The notes: generated by a model not told the origin, from the letters alone. Shown: positions 32,753 to 42,424, numbered from the stretch's first letter. The stretch: 64,000 bases of DNA from UBA7803 sp036381275 (GCA_036381275.1 DASVDC010000143.1:124001-188000), one strand, 5' to 3'. Numbers and translations: made by a program.

Positions 32753-35203
32753 ATGAACGGGTCGGCTGCTCTGCCGCGCAGCGTGATCGATCCCCGCCGC
32801 CGCGAGGATCTGGTGCGCGCGTCCGGCGCCGTGCTGACGGCGCTCGGCGCGCTCGTGACGATCGGCTGGGTGCTCGACCTGCCGGCGCTGAAGGGCATTG
32901 CGCCCGACTTCGCGACGATGAAGGTGAACGAGGCGCTGGCGTTTCTGCTGGCGGGCGTGGCACTGCTGCTGCGCCCCTCGGCGGGCGCCGCGGAGGGGCG
33001 CACCACGGCCGCGCGTCGGGCGGGTCGGCTGGCTGCGGTGCTCGCCGGGCTCATCGGGCTGCTGACCGTCTGGCAGTACGCGTCGGGCATCGACCTCGGC
33101 ATCGACGAGCGGCTGATCGACGATCCGAACGTCGGGCCGGTCGGCGTTCCGGGGCGCATGTCGCTGTTCACGGCGATCGGCTTCGTGCTGTTCGGTGCGG
33201 CGATGCTGCTGCCGCGCGGCCGTGCCGCCGGGATCGCCTTCTCGCTGCTGTGTTCGATCGGCCTGCTCGTCGGGATGCTGGCGCTGTTGGGCTATCTCTA
33301 CGACGTCAGGCTGATTTACCAGCCGCTGCCGATGACGGCGACCGCGCTGCATTCCGCAATCGGACTGGTGGTGCTGTTTCTCGGCGCGCTGCTGACCCGG
33401 CCGCACGACGGCTGGGTCGCCATCTTCCTGAGCCCCGGCAGCGTCGGGCTCGTGGTTCGGGTGCTGATCCCGCTGCTGGTTCTGCTGCCCATCGCGCTCG
33501 GCTGGCTGGGTCTGCAGGGTGTGTACCGCGACGTGTACACGGCCGGGGGGCTGCTCGCGCTGTTCGTGACGGTGACCGGCCTGATGCTGGCGGCGGCGAC
33601 GTTGCTGATCGGCTGGCGCGGCATCGGGCTCGACGAGGCGCTGCGCGAGCAGCGCCAGCTCTACCGCAGCGTGCTCGGCAACTCGCTCGACGCGTTCGTG
33701 CTGATCGACGAAGACGACCGGATCCTCGACTGGAACGAGCAGGCCGGGCGGATCTTCGGCTGGACCCGCGACGAGGTGCTCGGGCGTCGCCTGGACGAGC
33801 TGGTGATTCCGGAGCGGGATCGCGCCGCGCACCGGCAGGGGCTCGCCCGCTTCGTGCGCACCGGCGAGGGGCCGATGATCCTGAACCGCGAGACGCTCAC
33901 CGCGCTGCGCCGCAGCGGCGAGACGTTTGCCGCGGAGCTGATCATCGTACCGATCTCGACGGGCGGCGGCTGGCGCTTCGGCGGCTTCGTCCGCGACGTC
34001 TCGGCGCAGCGGGCGGTGGAGGAGCAGCTTCGCCAGGCGCAGAAGATGGACGCGATCGGCCAGCTCACCGGCGGCATCGCACACGACCTGAACAACCTGC
34101 TGACGGTCGTGATCGGCAACCTCGATCTGATCCTGCCGCGCGGCGACGATTACGTGCGCCGCCACGCCGAGCCGGCGCTGCAGGCGGCCGAGCGCGGCGC
34201 GGCGCTGGTGCATCGGCTGCTGGCGTTCTCGCGCCGGCAGACACTGATGCCGCAGCGGCTCGAGCTGAACGCGCTGGTGCGCGGCATCCACGAGCTGATC
34301 CAGCGCACCCTCGGCGAGGACGTCGAGATCGAGCTGCGGCTCGACGAGAAGCTCTGGCCGGTATTCGCCGATCGCGGGCAGGTGGAGAGCGCGCTGCTGA
34401 ACCTGGTGGTGAACGCGCGGGATGCGATGCCGGAAGGCGGGCGGCTCACCATCGAAACCGCGAACACCGTGCTCGATGCGGATTACGCGGCGTTCAATCC
34501 CGGGGTCGAGCCGGGGGAGTTCGTGCTGCTCGCGGTCAGCGACACCGGCGTCGGCATGAGCCCGGAGGTGCTCGAGCACGCGTTCGAGCCGTTCTTCACG
34601 ACGAAGGAGGTGGGCAAGGGCAGCGGGCTCGGGCTCAGCATGATCTACGGCTTCGCACGCCAGTCCCGGGGCCACGCGAAGATCTACAGCGAGCTCGGCA
34701 TCGGGACCACCGTGCGGCTGTATCTGCCGCGGCTGTCCGGGGCGGAGGCCGAGGCGCTGGCGACGCCCGAGGCACCGCGTCACGACGAGCCGTCGAACGG
34801 GACCGAGACGATCCTGGTGGTGGAGGACGACGAAGCGGTACGGCGCTTCGTGATGCTGGCGCTCGAGCGGCTCGGCTACCGGGTGCTGCCCGCCGGCGAC
34901 GCGCGGGAAGCGATGGAGATCCTCGCCGCGCATCCGGAGGTCGACCTTCTGTTCACCGACGTGGTGATCCCGGGCGGAACGACGGGCCGGCAGCTCGGCG
35001 AGGCGGCGCAGCGCCGCCGCCCGGGCCTGAAGGTGCTGTACACGTCCGGCTACACGCGCAACTCCATGGTGCACCAGGGCAAGCTCGACGCCGGCGTCGA
35101 GTTCCTCGCGAAGCCGTACCGCCGTGACGAGCTCGCCGCCAAGGTGCGCCGCGTTCTGGATGCCGGCGAGGGGCGGGCGGAAGGTCCGGCGGAGCCGGAT
35201 TGA
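32753..35203 (+). CDS. Hybrid sensor histidine kinase (TM, PAS, HK, REC)
   Basis: 816 residues. About eight transmembrane segments fill residues 25-290. A PAS domain (about 305-420, with DWNEQAGRIFGWTRDEVLG) comes next. The kinase core has the phospho-acceptor H444 in GGIAHDLNNLLTVVIG, the N box NLVVNARDAMPEGG and G boxes DTGVGM and GKGSGLGLSM. A C-terminal receiver domain has acceptor D736 (LLFTDVVIPGG) and K787 (AKPY). The signal and the partner regulator are unknown; no response regulator gene is adjacent, so phosphate may flow to an unlinked protein. Confidence 0.92.
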   Translation: MNGSAALPRSVIDPRRREDLVRASGAVLTALGALVTIGWVLDLPALKGIAPDFATMKVNEALAFLLAGVALLLRPSAGAAEGRTTAARRAGRLAAVLAGLIGLLTVWQYASGIDLGIDERLIDDPNVGPVGVPGRMSLFTAIGFVLFGAAMLLPRGRAAGIAFSLLCSIGLLVGMLALLGYLYDVRLIYQPLPMTATALHSAIGLVVLFLGALLTRPHDGWVAIFLSPGSVGLVVRVLIPLLVLLPIALGWLGLQGVYRDVYTAGGLLALFVTVTGLMLAAATLLIGWRGIGLDEALREQRQLYRSVLGNSLDAFVLIDEDDRILDWNEQAGRIFGWTRDEVLGRRLDELVIPERDRAAHRQGLARFVRTGEGPMILNRETLTALRRSGETFAAELIIVPISTGGGWRFGGFVRDVSAQRAVEEQLRQAQKMDAIGQLTGGIAHDLNNLLTVVIGNLDLILPRGDDYVRRHAEPALQAAERGAALVHRLLAFSRRQTLMPQRLELNALVRGIHELIQRTLGEDVEIELRLDEKLWPVFADRGQVESALLNLVVNARDAMPEGGRLTIETANTVLDADYAAFNPGVEPGEFVLLAVSDTGVGMSPEVLEHAFEPFFTTKEVGKGSGLGLSMIYGFARQSRGHAKIYSELGIGTTVRLYLPRLSGAEAEALATPEAPRHDEPSNGTETILVVEDDEAVRRFVMLALERLGYRVLPAGDAREAMEILAAHPEVDLLFTDVVIPGGTTGRQLGEAAQRRRPGLKVLYTSGYTRNSMVHQGKLDAGVEFLAKPYRRDELAAKVRRVLDAGEGRAEGPAEPD

Positions 35204-35239
35204 CGGCGGCGGGGCGCACGGGCTGCGCTGGTACGAGAT

Positions 35240-37066
35240 TCATTCGCGGCCGGAGGCCGCTCCCACGCGGGGTTCCGCTGCTCCCACGCGGGGTTCCGCC
35301 TCTCCCATGTGCGGTTCTGCCGCTTCCCCGGGCGGCGCGGACGCGCCGTCCGCGTGGCGCACGAAGCGCTTCTTGCGCCGGTACGGGAACACGTCCATCA
35401 CCTGGCCGTCGAGGATCGCGCGCTGCAGCCCCTGCCAGTAGCCGGGGTCGAACAGCTCACCGTGCATCCGCTCGAACAGGCGTTTCACGTGCGGCTTGCC
35501 GAACAGGAAGCGGCGGAACTCCTGCGGGAACACGTCGTTCGGGCCCACCGTGAACCACGGCTCGGCCGCCATCTCCTGCTCGGGGTTCTCGGGTTCCGGC
35601 ACCCAGCGGAAATTCACGTCGGTCAGATAGCAGATCTCGTCGTAGTCGTAGAACACCACGCGGCCGTGCCGGGTGATGCCGAAGTTCTTCAGCAGCATGT
35701 CGCCGGGGAAGATGTTCGCCGCGGCGAGCTGCTTGATCGCGTTGCCGTACTCGTCGAGCGCCTCGACGAGCGCGCGCTCGTCGGCGGTCTCGATGTACAG
35801 GTTCAGCGGCGTCATCAGCCGCTCGGTGTACACGTGGCGGATCTTCACCTCGGTGTCGGTGATGACCACTGACGAGGCGCATTCGCGGCGGAGCTCCTCG
35901 ATCAGCTCCTCGCTGAAGCGCTCGCGCGGCAGGATCAGGTTCTGGAACTCCTGGGTGTCCGCCATCCGCCCGACCCGGTCGTGGCGCTTGACGATATGAT
36001 ACTTTTCCCGCACTTCCGCGGCGGTGACCTGCTTCTGCGGCGGGAAGCGGTCCTTGATGATCTTGAACACCGTCTGGTACGACGGCAGCGAGAACACCGT
36101 CATCACCATGCCGCGGATGCCCGGCGCGATCACGAACGGATCGTCCGAGTGCTCGAGGTGCTCGAGCAGGTCGCGGTAGAACACGGTCTTGCCGTGCTTG
36201 TACAGGCCGATCGACGCGTACAGCTCCGAGCGCTTCTTGTTCGGCAGGAGGCTGCGCAAGAAATCCACCAGCGCGTGTGCCGCGTTGGTGTGCACCATGA
36301 AGTACGCGCGAGTGAAGCTGAACATGATGGACAGCTCGTCCTCGTCGCAGATCAGAGTGTCGATGTACAGCCGCCGCTCCTCGTCGAGCAGCAGCGGCAG
36401 CGCGATCGGCCAGTGCTGATCGCGGTAGCGCAGCCGGCCCACCAGGTACGCGCCCTTGTTGCGGTAGAACACGCTGCGCAGCATCTCGATGGACAACCCG
36501 TCGGTGCTTTCGATCTCCGGGCGCGCCTCCGCCATCGAGCGCAGCACGTTGCCGATGTCGCGGTCGAGGTTCTGCCAGGGCAGCTCGATCGACAGGTCGC
36601 GGGCGATGTCGCGCATCATCTCGACCACGCCGCGCTCGGGCCGGTAGGTGATGGTCAGTGACTCCGCGGGTTCCCGCGGCGGCCGCGGGAAGCAGCTCGT
36701 GACGTACATCTCGCGGTCGTTCACGTCGGCGTCGTCGGTCAGCGTGCGGTGCACCGAGTTGTAGAAGGTCTCGAACAGCTCGGCGTTGTACTCGCGGTGG
36801 ATCAGCCGGGTGAACTCCGCCTTGGTGTCTTCCCAGAGCGCCGCGCCGAGGGGTCCGCCGACCAGCTCGGCGATGGACTCGGCGGTGCGGTTCACGTGAT
36901 GGTGATAACACGCGAGCCGATCCGCGTTGGCCTGCTGCACCGCGAGCCACTCGGCGTTCTCGAACCGGTAACGTGCCGCCAGCGTGATCTCCTGGAACTC
37001 CTGGCGGTAGGTCTCGTAACCGCGGAAGATGCGCCGGGCGACCGACCCGGCGAGGCTGTGGCTCAT
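35240..37066 (-). CDS. aceK: Isocitrate dehydrogenase kinase/phosphatase
   Basis: 608 residues. It shows the AceK regulatory N-domain (RIFRGYETYRQEFQEITLAA, HRTLTDDADVND) and the kinase domain with APGIRGMVMTVFSLPSYQ, VKRHDRVGRMADTQEF, FPGDMLLKNFGITRHGRVVF, DYDEI and a late FLFGKPHVKRLFERMHGEL. It phosphorylates and dephosphorylates isocitrate dehydrogenase to direct carbon to the glyoxylate shunt. About 30 residues are extra at the C-terminus: a REP element and 21-base tandem repeats encode AEPHMGE, AEPRVGA, AEPRVGA and the stop. Its start overlaps the upstream gene by ATGA. Confidence 0.95.
   Translation of the reverse strand: MSHSLAGSVARRIFRGYETYRQEFQEITLAARYRFENAEWLAVQQANADRLACYHHHVNRTAESIAELVGGPLGAALWEDTKAEFTRLIHREYNAELFETFYNSVHRTLTDDADVNDREMYVTSCFPRPPREPAESLTITYRPERGVVEMMRDIARDLSIELPWQNLDRDIGNVLRSMAEARPEIESTDGLSIEMLRSVFYRNKGAYLVGRLRYRDQHWPIALPLLLDEERRLYIDTLICDEDELSIMFSFTRAYFMVHTNAAHALVDFLRSLLPNKKRSELYASIGLYKHGKTVFYRDLLEHLEHSDDPFVIAPGIRGMVMTVFSLPSYQTVFKIIKDRFPPQKQVTAAEVREKYHIVKRHDRVGRMADTQEFQNLILPRERFSEELIEELRRECASSVVITDTEVKIRHVYTERLMTPLNLYIETADERALVEALDEYGNAIKQLAAANIFPGDMLLKNFGITRHGRVVFYDYDEICYLTDVNFRWVPEPENPEQEMAAEPWFTVGPNDVFPQEFRRFLFGKPHVKRLFERMHGELFDPGYWQGLQRAILDGQVMDVFPYRRKKRFVRHADGASAPPGEAAEPHMGEAEPRVGAAEPRVGAASGRE
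35243..35321. repeat. REP palindrome fused to three 21-base tandem repeats
   Basis: A reverse REP copy (35243-35266, ending GAGGCCGCTCCCAC) runs into tandem units of 21 bases at 35259-35279, 35280-35300 and a degenerate one at 35301-35321 (consensus start GCTCCCACGCGGGGTTCC). The outer REP arm has evidently been amplified. The whole block is translated on the minus strand as the tail of AceK. Confidence 0.75.
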
Positions 37067-37449
37067 AGGTCCTCGTCCTGCTGTCGCGCGCGCCGCCGGC
37101 GCCAGCGTTCCTCGTGGGTGGCGGCGATCCGGCGGCGAAAGCGCTGCCCGAACACCACCGCGACGATCGCCGCGCAGACCGCGGCGAGCAGCGGATACGC
37201 GATGCCGCGAATCCAGTCGCCGCTGCCCGGCGCGCTGTGGATCGCGGCCAGGAGCCCCGCGCCGAGCGCCACCGCGGCGGCGTTCCGTACCAGCAGCCAG
37301 GTCGCAATTGCCATGCCGATCGGGATCAGCAGCCGGTTCCAGGGATCTCCCTGCTCCGGATGGTAGAGCACCACCAGCACGCCGAGCAGCACCAGGCCGC
37401 CGATGCGCAGCGGCAGGTGCTCGAGCACCGCGGGCCGGCCGGCCGGCAT
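37063..37449 (-). CDS. Small integral membrane protein
   Basis: 128 residues with four hydrophobic segments (about 10-25, 33-47, 52-63 and 75-94) and a very basic C-terminal tail (RRRIAATHEERWRRRRAR). No family recognised. It is coupled on both sides: ATG 37449 overlaps the SDR stop, and its own stop overlaps the aceK start, so SDR, this gene and aceK form one translational unit. Confidence 0.7.
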   Translation of the reverse strand: MPAGRPAVLEHLPLRIGGLVLLGVLVVLYHPEQGDPWNRLLIPIGMAIATWLLVRNAAAVALGAGLLAAIHSAPGSGDWIRGIAYPLLAAVCAAIVAVVFGQRFRRRIAATHEERWRRRRARQQDEDL

Positions 37450-38225
37450 CACGTCAGCACGTCCAGCGAGCCGCCGTCGATGCGCAGGTTCTGGCCGTGG
37501 ATCGCATCGCTGCGCGGGCTCGCGAGGAACGCGACCAGATCGGCGACCTCTTCGCGTCGCACGATTCGGCCGATCGGGATGCGCTCCGCCACCTTCGGCT
37601 CGATCTCGTCCCAGCGGGTACCCCAGCCCTCGCGGCGGCCGCGCTCGAGCCAGGCGGCTTCCACCTCCGGCGTCAGGATCAGCCCCGGCGAGACCAGGTT
37701 CACCCGGATGCCGGTGCCGGCGGTCTCCTTCGCGAGGCTCACGGTGGCGGTGGCGAGCGCGCCCTTGGCCGCGTAGTAGTGCGGCATGCGCTCCGCCGGC
37801 CGGGTGGAGCCGACCGTGCCGAGGTTGATGATCCGGCCCCAGCCGCGGCGCTTCATCGCCGGCAGCAGCCGGCGGATCAGCCGCTGGGCGGACAGTACGT
37901 TCTTCTGGTACGCGTCGATCCAGCCGGCGCTGTCGGTCTGCTCCCAGCTTCCGGCGTCCGCGGTGCCGTAGTTGTTGACAAGGATATCCACGCCTTCCGC
38001 GAGGCAGACGTCCGCCACCGCGTCCGCGCCGGCGTCGCCGGTGATGTCGCCGGTGACCGGAATGCCGGCGCCGAGGGATGCCACGGCCGCTTCGGCCTGT
38101 CCGGGTTCGAGGCCGTGGATCAGCACCCGGGCGCCCTCCTCGGCGAGGCGCTCGGCGATGATCAGCCCGGTGCCCCGGTAGCTGCCGGTGACCAGGGCCG
38201 TACGGCCATCGAGTTTCAGATCCAT
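37449..38225 (-). CDS. Short-chain dehydrogenase/reductase
   Basis: 258 residues, classical SDR. The cofactor motif TGSYRGTG (residues 14-21), NNYG in place of NNAG, Ser in LGTVGS and the catalytic YYAAK are all visible. The C-terminal SPRSDAIHGQNLRIDGG is typical of FabG-like enzymes. An NAD(P)-dependent oxidoreductase on an unknown alcohol or ketone. First gene of the run that ends in aceK. Confidence 0.9.
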   Translation of the reverse strand: MDLKLDGRTALVTGSYRGTGLIIAERLAEEGARVLIHGLEPGQAEAAVASLGAGIPVTGDITGDAGADAVADVCLAEGVDILVNNYGTADAGSWEQTDSAGWIDAYQKNVLSAQRLIRRLLPAMKRRGWGRIINLGTVGSTRPAERMPHYYAAKGALATATVSLAKETAGTGIRVNLVSPGLILTPEVEAAWLERGRREGWGTRWDEIEPKVAERIPIGRIVRREEVADLVAFLASPRSDAIHGQNLRIDGGSLDVLT

Positions 38226-38295
38226 CGGCCCGTCCCGTCGGTTCGACGCGCCAATATAGCAAACGGCGGCTCACCGGCGCCGCAGGCTCCGCGGC

Positions 38296-38301
38296 TATAC
38301 T
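38296..38301 (+). promoter_or_regulatory. Candidate -10 element for the TSUP gene
   Basis: TATACT 76 bases before GTG 38378. On the opposite strand, near 38255, TATATT may serve the SDR gene. The region between these two divergent genes shows no clear -35 element. Confidence 0.3.
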
Positions 38302-38377
38302 GCGCGCCCGCACGGCCCGGGCCCCGGTGCCCTCGAGGTCGAATCGCCGCGGCGCGGCATCCGTCGGAAGGATACTG

Positions 38378-39142
38378 GTGAACGATTGGGCTCTGCTGGT
38401 TCTGCTCGCGGCGACGGCGCTCGGCAGCTACGTGCAGTCGGTCACCGGGTTCGCCATGGGGATGCTGATCATGGCGGTTACGGTCGGCGGCGGACTGGTG
38501 GCGGTGCCGGTGATCACCGCGGTGGTGAGCCTGCTGTCGCTGGTGAACATCGCTCTCGCGCTGCGCGGGCACGGCCGCCATCTGGCGCGGGAGCTCTTCC
38601 GGCACATGGTGCTCGGGATGGTGCCGGGAGTGGTGGTCGGCGTCTGGCTGCTCGAGCGCCTGGACGAGCGCTCGGCCTGGATCCTCGAGCTGCTGCTCGG
38701 CACGTTCATCGTCGCCGGCAGCCTGTCGATGATGGTCCGTCCGCGGCCCAGGCCGCGGCTGTCGCCGGCGTGGGCGCAGATCGGCGCCGGGATGGGCGGC
38801 GGTGTGCTGAGCGGGCTGTTCGCTGCGTCGGGCCCGGTGATCGGCTGGTTCACGTACCGTCAGCCGCTGGCGGTGGCGGAGATCCGCACCACGCTGCTCG
38901 CGACGTTCGCGTTCACGACGACCTTCCGTACGCTGGCGGTGGGTTGGGCCGGCGGCCTGACCCGGGAGGTCTGGATCATGTTCCTGGTGGCGGTGCCGAT
39001 GGTGCTGCTCGGCACCTGGGCCGGGCGCAGCTTCCCGCCGGCGCTTTCGGAGACGGCGCTGAAGCGCCTGGCGTTCGCGCTGCTCGTGGTGATGGGCGCG
39101 TGGTCGATCGTGCGCGCGCTGTTCCTTCGGGGCCCCGGTTAG
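38378..39142 (+). CDS. TSUP-family (TauE/SafE) permease
   Basis: About 254 residues from GTG 38378, with GGAAGGA upstream. Roughly eight transmembrane segments form two repeats with the TSUP pattern YVQSVTGFAMGMLIMA and GGGVLSGLFAASGPVIGWF. The family exports or imports sulfite, sulfoacetate or other organic anions. No sulfur-metabolism gene is adjacent, so the substrate is open. It ends eight bases from the convergent MBL gene. Confidence 0.87.
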   Translation: MNDWALLVLLAATALGSYVQSVTGFAMGMLIMAVTVGGGLVAVPVITAVVSLLSLVNIALALRGHGRHLARELFRHMVLGMVPGVVVGVWLLERLDERSAWILELLLGTFIVAGSLSMMVRPRPRPRLSPAWAQIGAGMGGGVLSGLFAASGPVIGWFTYRQPLAVAEIRTTLLATFAFTTTFRTLAVGWAGGLTREVWIMFLVAVPMVLLGTWAGRSFPPALSETALKRLAFALLVVMGAWSIVRALFLRGPG

Positions 39143-39150
39143 CCGCGGCG

Positions 39151-40125
39151 TCAGCGGCGCCGCTCGCGGTAGAGCTGCGCCATCATCCCGAACAGCGCGG
39201 TCATGTCGTTCGGGCTGGTGTCCCCGGCGAATTCCTTGTACAGCACCGACACGTTCACGGCGATGCGCTCGGCGTCGCCCCAGCCGTCGTAGTCGGTGAG
39301 GGCGATGTCGCGGGCCGCTTCCAGCACCGGCATGCCGGCATCGTAGCGGCGCTTCGCCTCGTCGCGCACGTAGCGCAGATACCCCTGCACCGCCTGCACG
39401 CCGCGGCGGTCCGTGATGGGGCCGTGACCCGGCACCACCAGATCGGGTTCGAGCGACAGGATGTAGTCGCAGGCATCGAGCCAGTTCTGCACCGGCCCCG
39501 CCCACAGGATCGGGTGCCCTTCGATGAACAGGATGTCGCCGGTGAACACGAGGCGCTGGTCCGGCACCCAGGCGACCACGTCGCCGGCGGTGTGGGCGGG
39601 CCCCACCTGCTTCAGATGCACGTCGCGCGTGCCCACCTGCACGGTCAGCTCGCCGTCGAAGGTGCGGGTCGGCGGGCGCTGCTCGATGCCGCGGAACTCG
39701 AACGCGCCGAAACAGTGCAGGAAGTACTCGCCGAGCTCGCCCATCGACGGCGCGCGGTCGATCAGCGCGGCCATCATCCGCGGGTTCTCGTGGCTCATCT
39801 CCTCCGCGCACGCGCGCGACGCGACGATCTCCGCCCCCTCCACCAGCTCGTTGCCGTTGCAGTGGTCGCCGTTCGAATGCGTGTTGACGAGCCAACGGAA
39901 ACGCTTCGTGGCGGCGGGCTCGGCGCGGCGCATCGCGTCGAGCATCTGGCCCGTCAGCACCTTGTCGAACAGCGTGTCCACCAGGAGCGACTGGTCGCCG
40001 TCGACGACGAGTCCGGCGTTCGACCAGCCCCAGCCGCCGTCCGGCTGCAGCCAGGCGTACGCGCCGTTGCCGAGGTCGGTGAGCCCGCGCCGGTAGTCGA
40101 GTACTCCGAGTGCCCGTGTCGCCAT
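39151..40125 (-). CDS. MBL-fold metallohydrolase with THSNGDH site
   Basis: 324 residues, cytoplasmic. The metal site is THSNGDHCNGN, in which the usual second His of HxHxDH is Asn. Further ligands are PAHTAGDVVAW, FTGDILF and VPGHGP. This Asn variant is typical of an MBL subgroup distinct from the lactamases and glyoxalases. Hydrolase of unknown substrate, perhaps a thioester or lactone. Confidence 0.85.
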   Translation of the reverse strand: MATRALGVLDYRRGLTDLGNGAYAWLQPDGGWGWSNAGLVVDGDQSLLVDTLFDKVLTGQMLDAMRRAEPAATKRFRWLVNTHSNGDHCNGNELVEGAEIVASRACAEEMSHENPRMMAALIDRAPSMGELGEYFLHCFGAFEFRGIEQRPPTRTFDGELTVQVGTRDVHLKQVGPAHTAGDVVAWVPDQRLVFTGDILFIEGHPILWAGPVQNWLDACDYILSLEPDLVVPGHGPITDRRGVQAVQGYLRYVRDEAKRRYDAGMPVLEAARDIALTDYDGWGDAERIAVNVSVLYKEFAGDTSPNDMTALFGMMAQLYRERRR

Positions 40126-40205
40126 CGTCCCCTCTGGTGCCCGATTCCGGCGATGATACTACCAGCACCGCTTGTTTTTGCGCCGTCACCGGGTAACTTG
40201 CGCAC

Positions 40206-41357
40206 ATGCAGAATTTCGAGTCGATCCGGCCGTACCGCGACGACGAGGTGGCGGGCGTGATCCGCCGCCTGTCGCACGATCCGGCGCTGCTGCGCGCCGC
40301 CGCCGCGTTCTTCGCGCCGCGGCTGTCGCGCCTCGCGCCGTGGGTCGCGCAGCGCCTCGCGGGGCACACGATCCGCCGGCGTACCGCCAAGCTCGACAGC
40401 GTGCACGCGGTGCAGCTCTGGCTCGCCGGCTACATGGCGCGGGTGATCCGCGACACGATCCACGAGCTGACGGTCGAGGGCATGGAGCACGTGCCGCACG
40501 GCCGGCCGCACCTGTTCCTGTCGAATCACCGCGACATCGTGATGGATTCGGCGCTGCTCAACTATCTGCTGCACCAGGCCGGGCACCGCACCGCGCGCGC
40601 GGCGGTCGGCAACAACCTGCTGTCCGAGCCGTTCGCCGCGGACCTGATGCGGCTGAACAAGAGCTTCGTGGTGGAGCGCGACGTCGCCGGCACCAAGGCG
40701 ATGTACCAGGCGATGAACCGCACCTCGAGCTACATCCGCCACTCCCTCGAGGAAGGCGAGTCGGTGTGGATCGCGCAGCGCGGCGGCCGCACCAAGGACG
40801 GCTTCGACCGCACCGATCCGGCGCTCCTCAAGATGCTGTCGCTCGCGCACCGCAAGGAGCTCCGCCGCTTCGACGAGCTGCTCGACCGGGTGAGCCTGGT
40901 TCCGGTGGCGGTGAGCTACGAGCTCGATCCGTGCGATCGCCGCAAGGCGCACGAGCTGTATCGGATCGCCCGCGACGGGCACTACCGGAAGGAGCCGGGC
41001 GAGGATCTCGCGAGCATGGTCGACGGCATCGTCGGCTACAAGGCCCGGGTGCACTTCCGGCTCGCGCCGCCGCTCGAGGGCGACTTCCCGGACCCGGATG
41101 CGATGGCTGCGGCGCTCGACCGGATCATCGTCGGCGGCATGCGCGTCTATCCCACCCACGTCGAAGCGGCCCGGCGGCTCGGCATCCCCTGCGCCGACAG
41201 TGCCGAGCCGCCGCTGCCGCGCGCGATGCGCGCGTTCGAGGCGCGGATCGAAGCGTGTCCGGAGCCGGAGCGTCCCTATCTGCTCGGCGGCTACGGGAAC
41301 CTGCTGCGCAACCGCCAGGCGCTCGGGCTCGACGAGCCTGAGGCCGCGGCGGTGTGA
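40206..41357 (+). CDS. 1-acyl-sn-glycerol-3-phosphate acyltransferase-like protein
   Basis: 383 residues. It contains a PlsC-type acyltransferase domain (about 75-300) with the active-site region LFLSNHRDIVMDSALLNYLL, a VGNNLLSEPF block, LNKSFVVERDVAGTKAMY and EGESVWIAQRGGRTKDG. The NHxxxxD motif is spaced unusually (His and Asp six apart), as in a gammaproteobacterial subgroup. It probably acylates a lysophospholipid or glycerol derivative at the inner membrane. It stands alone, divergent from the MBL gene. Confidence 0.82.
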   Translation: MQNFESIRPYRDDEVAGVIRRLSHDPALLRAAAAFFAPRLSRLAPWVAQRLAGHTIRRRTAKLDSVHAVQLWLAGYMARVIRDTIHELTVEGMEHVPHGRPHLFLSNHRDIVMDSALLNYLLHQAGHRTARAAVGNNLLSEPFAADLMRLNKSFVVERDVAGTKAMYQAMNRTSSYIRHSLEEGESVWIAQRGGRTKDGFDRTDPALLKMLSLAHRKELRRFDELLDRVSLVPVAVSYELDPCDRRKAHELYRIARDGHYRKEPGEDLASMVDGIVGYKARVHFRLAPPLEGDFPDPDAMAAALDRIIVGGMRVYPTHVEAARRLGIPCADSAEPPLPRAMRAFEARIEACPEPERPYLLGGYGNLLRNRQALGLDEPEAAAV

Positions 41358-41376
41358 CGCCGGAGCGGCCGCGCGG

Positions 41377-42372
41377 TCAGACGGCGAGGGGAGGCTCGTC
41401 CAGCGCCGCCATCTGCTCGCGCAGCGCCAGCACGTGCTCGGACCAGTACCGCGGCGTGTCGAACGCCGGGAACGCCCGCGGGAACGCCGGGTCGTTCCAG
41501 CGCCGCGCGACCCAGGCGGCGTGGTGCATGATCCGCAGCGTGCGCAGCGGCTCGATCAGCGCGACGCTCGCCGGGTCGAACGGCTCGAAGGTCTCGTAGG
41601 CGTCGAGAATCGTGGCGAGCTGCGCCTGGCGGTCCTCGCGCTCGCCCGACAGCAGCATCCACAGATCCTGGATCGGCGGCCCGTTCACGCAGTCGTCGAA
41701 GTCGACGAAGTGCGGCGTGTCGTCGCGCCAGAGCACGTTGCCGAGATGGCAGTCGCCGTGAATCCGGGCTTCGGGCCGCTCCGCGTGCCGGCGTACCCGG
41801 TCCATCATCTCGCGCACCCGTTCGAGGAGCTGCTCGGTCAGGCTCGCGTAGGCGGGCTCGATGTCGGGCGGCAGGAAGCCGCGGCCGAGCAGGAACTCGC
41901 GGCTCTCGGTGCCGAGCCGATCCACCGACAGATCCGGACGGTGCGTGAAGCGTCGCACCGCGCCGACCGCGTGGATGCGGGCGATGGTGCGGCCGAGCAC
42001 CCGCAGGTTCTCCTCGTCTTCGACGTTCGGCGGGTGGCCGCCCTGACGCGGGTACACCGCGAAGCGGTGCCCGCCGTGGTGAAAGAGCGACGTTCCGTCA
42101 CGCGGGATCGCGGTGACCACCGGCAGCTCGGCGTCCGCGAGCTCGCGGGTGAACGCGTGCTCCTCGGCGATCTGCTCGTCGCTCCAGCGGCCCGGCCGGT
42201 AGAACTTCGTGACGACGAAGCCGCCGTCCTCCAGCTCGAGCTGGAAGACCCGGTTCTCGTAGCTGTTCAGCTCGAGCAGACCGCCGGTGGGCCGGAAGCC
42301 CACCGCTTCCAGTGCGTCGAGGATCACGTCGGGAGTCAGCCCGGCGTACGGCGTTTCCGAGCTCTGCGACAT
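41377..42372 (-). CDS. srkA: Stress response kinase A
   Basis: 331 residues, YihE/RdoA family. It has a bilobed APH-like Ser/Thr kinase with the ELNSYENRVFQLELEDG N-lobe, catalytic HGDCHLGN (D207, N212), the metal Asp in HFVDFDDCVNGP (D224) and a C-terminal RIMHHAAWVARRW helix. In E. coli it phosphorylates protein targets, counters toxin-driven death and follows the Cpx response. All catalytic residues are present. Confidence 0.93.
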   Translation of the reverse strand: MSQSSETPYAGLTPDVILDALEAVGFRPTGGLLELNSYENRVFQLELEDGGFVVTKFYRPGRWSDEQIAEEHAFTRELADAELPVVTAIPRDGTSLFHHGGHRFAVYPRQGGHPPNVEDEENLRVLGRTIARIHAVGAVRRFTHRPDLSVDRLGTESREFLLGRGFLPPDIEPAYASLTEQLLERVREMMDRVRRHAERPEARIHGDCHLGNVLWRDDTPHFVDFDDCVNGPPIQDLWMLLSGEREDRQAQLATILDAYETFEPFDPASVALIEPLRTLRIMHHAAWVARRWNDPAFPRAFPAFDTPRYWSEHVLALREQMAALDEPPLAV

Positions 42373-42424
42373 CGCGAAGCCGTTGGTGCACGAAGCGACA
42401 GTCTACCAGCAGCGGCTCGGCCGA

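Noticed and set aside
39151..40125. True beta-lactamase
   Set aside because: The cytoplasmic protein lacks a signal peptide and has the THSNGDH variant found in other MBL hydrolases.
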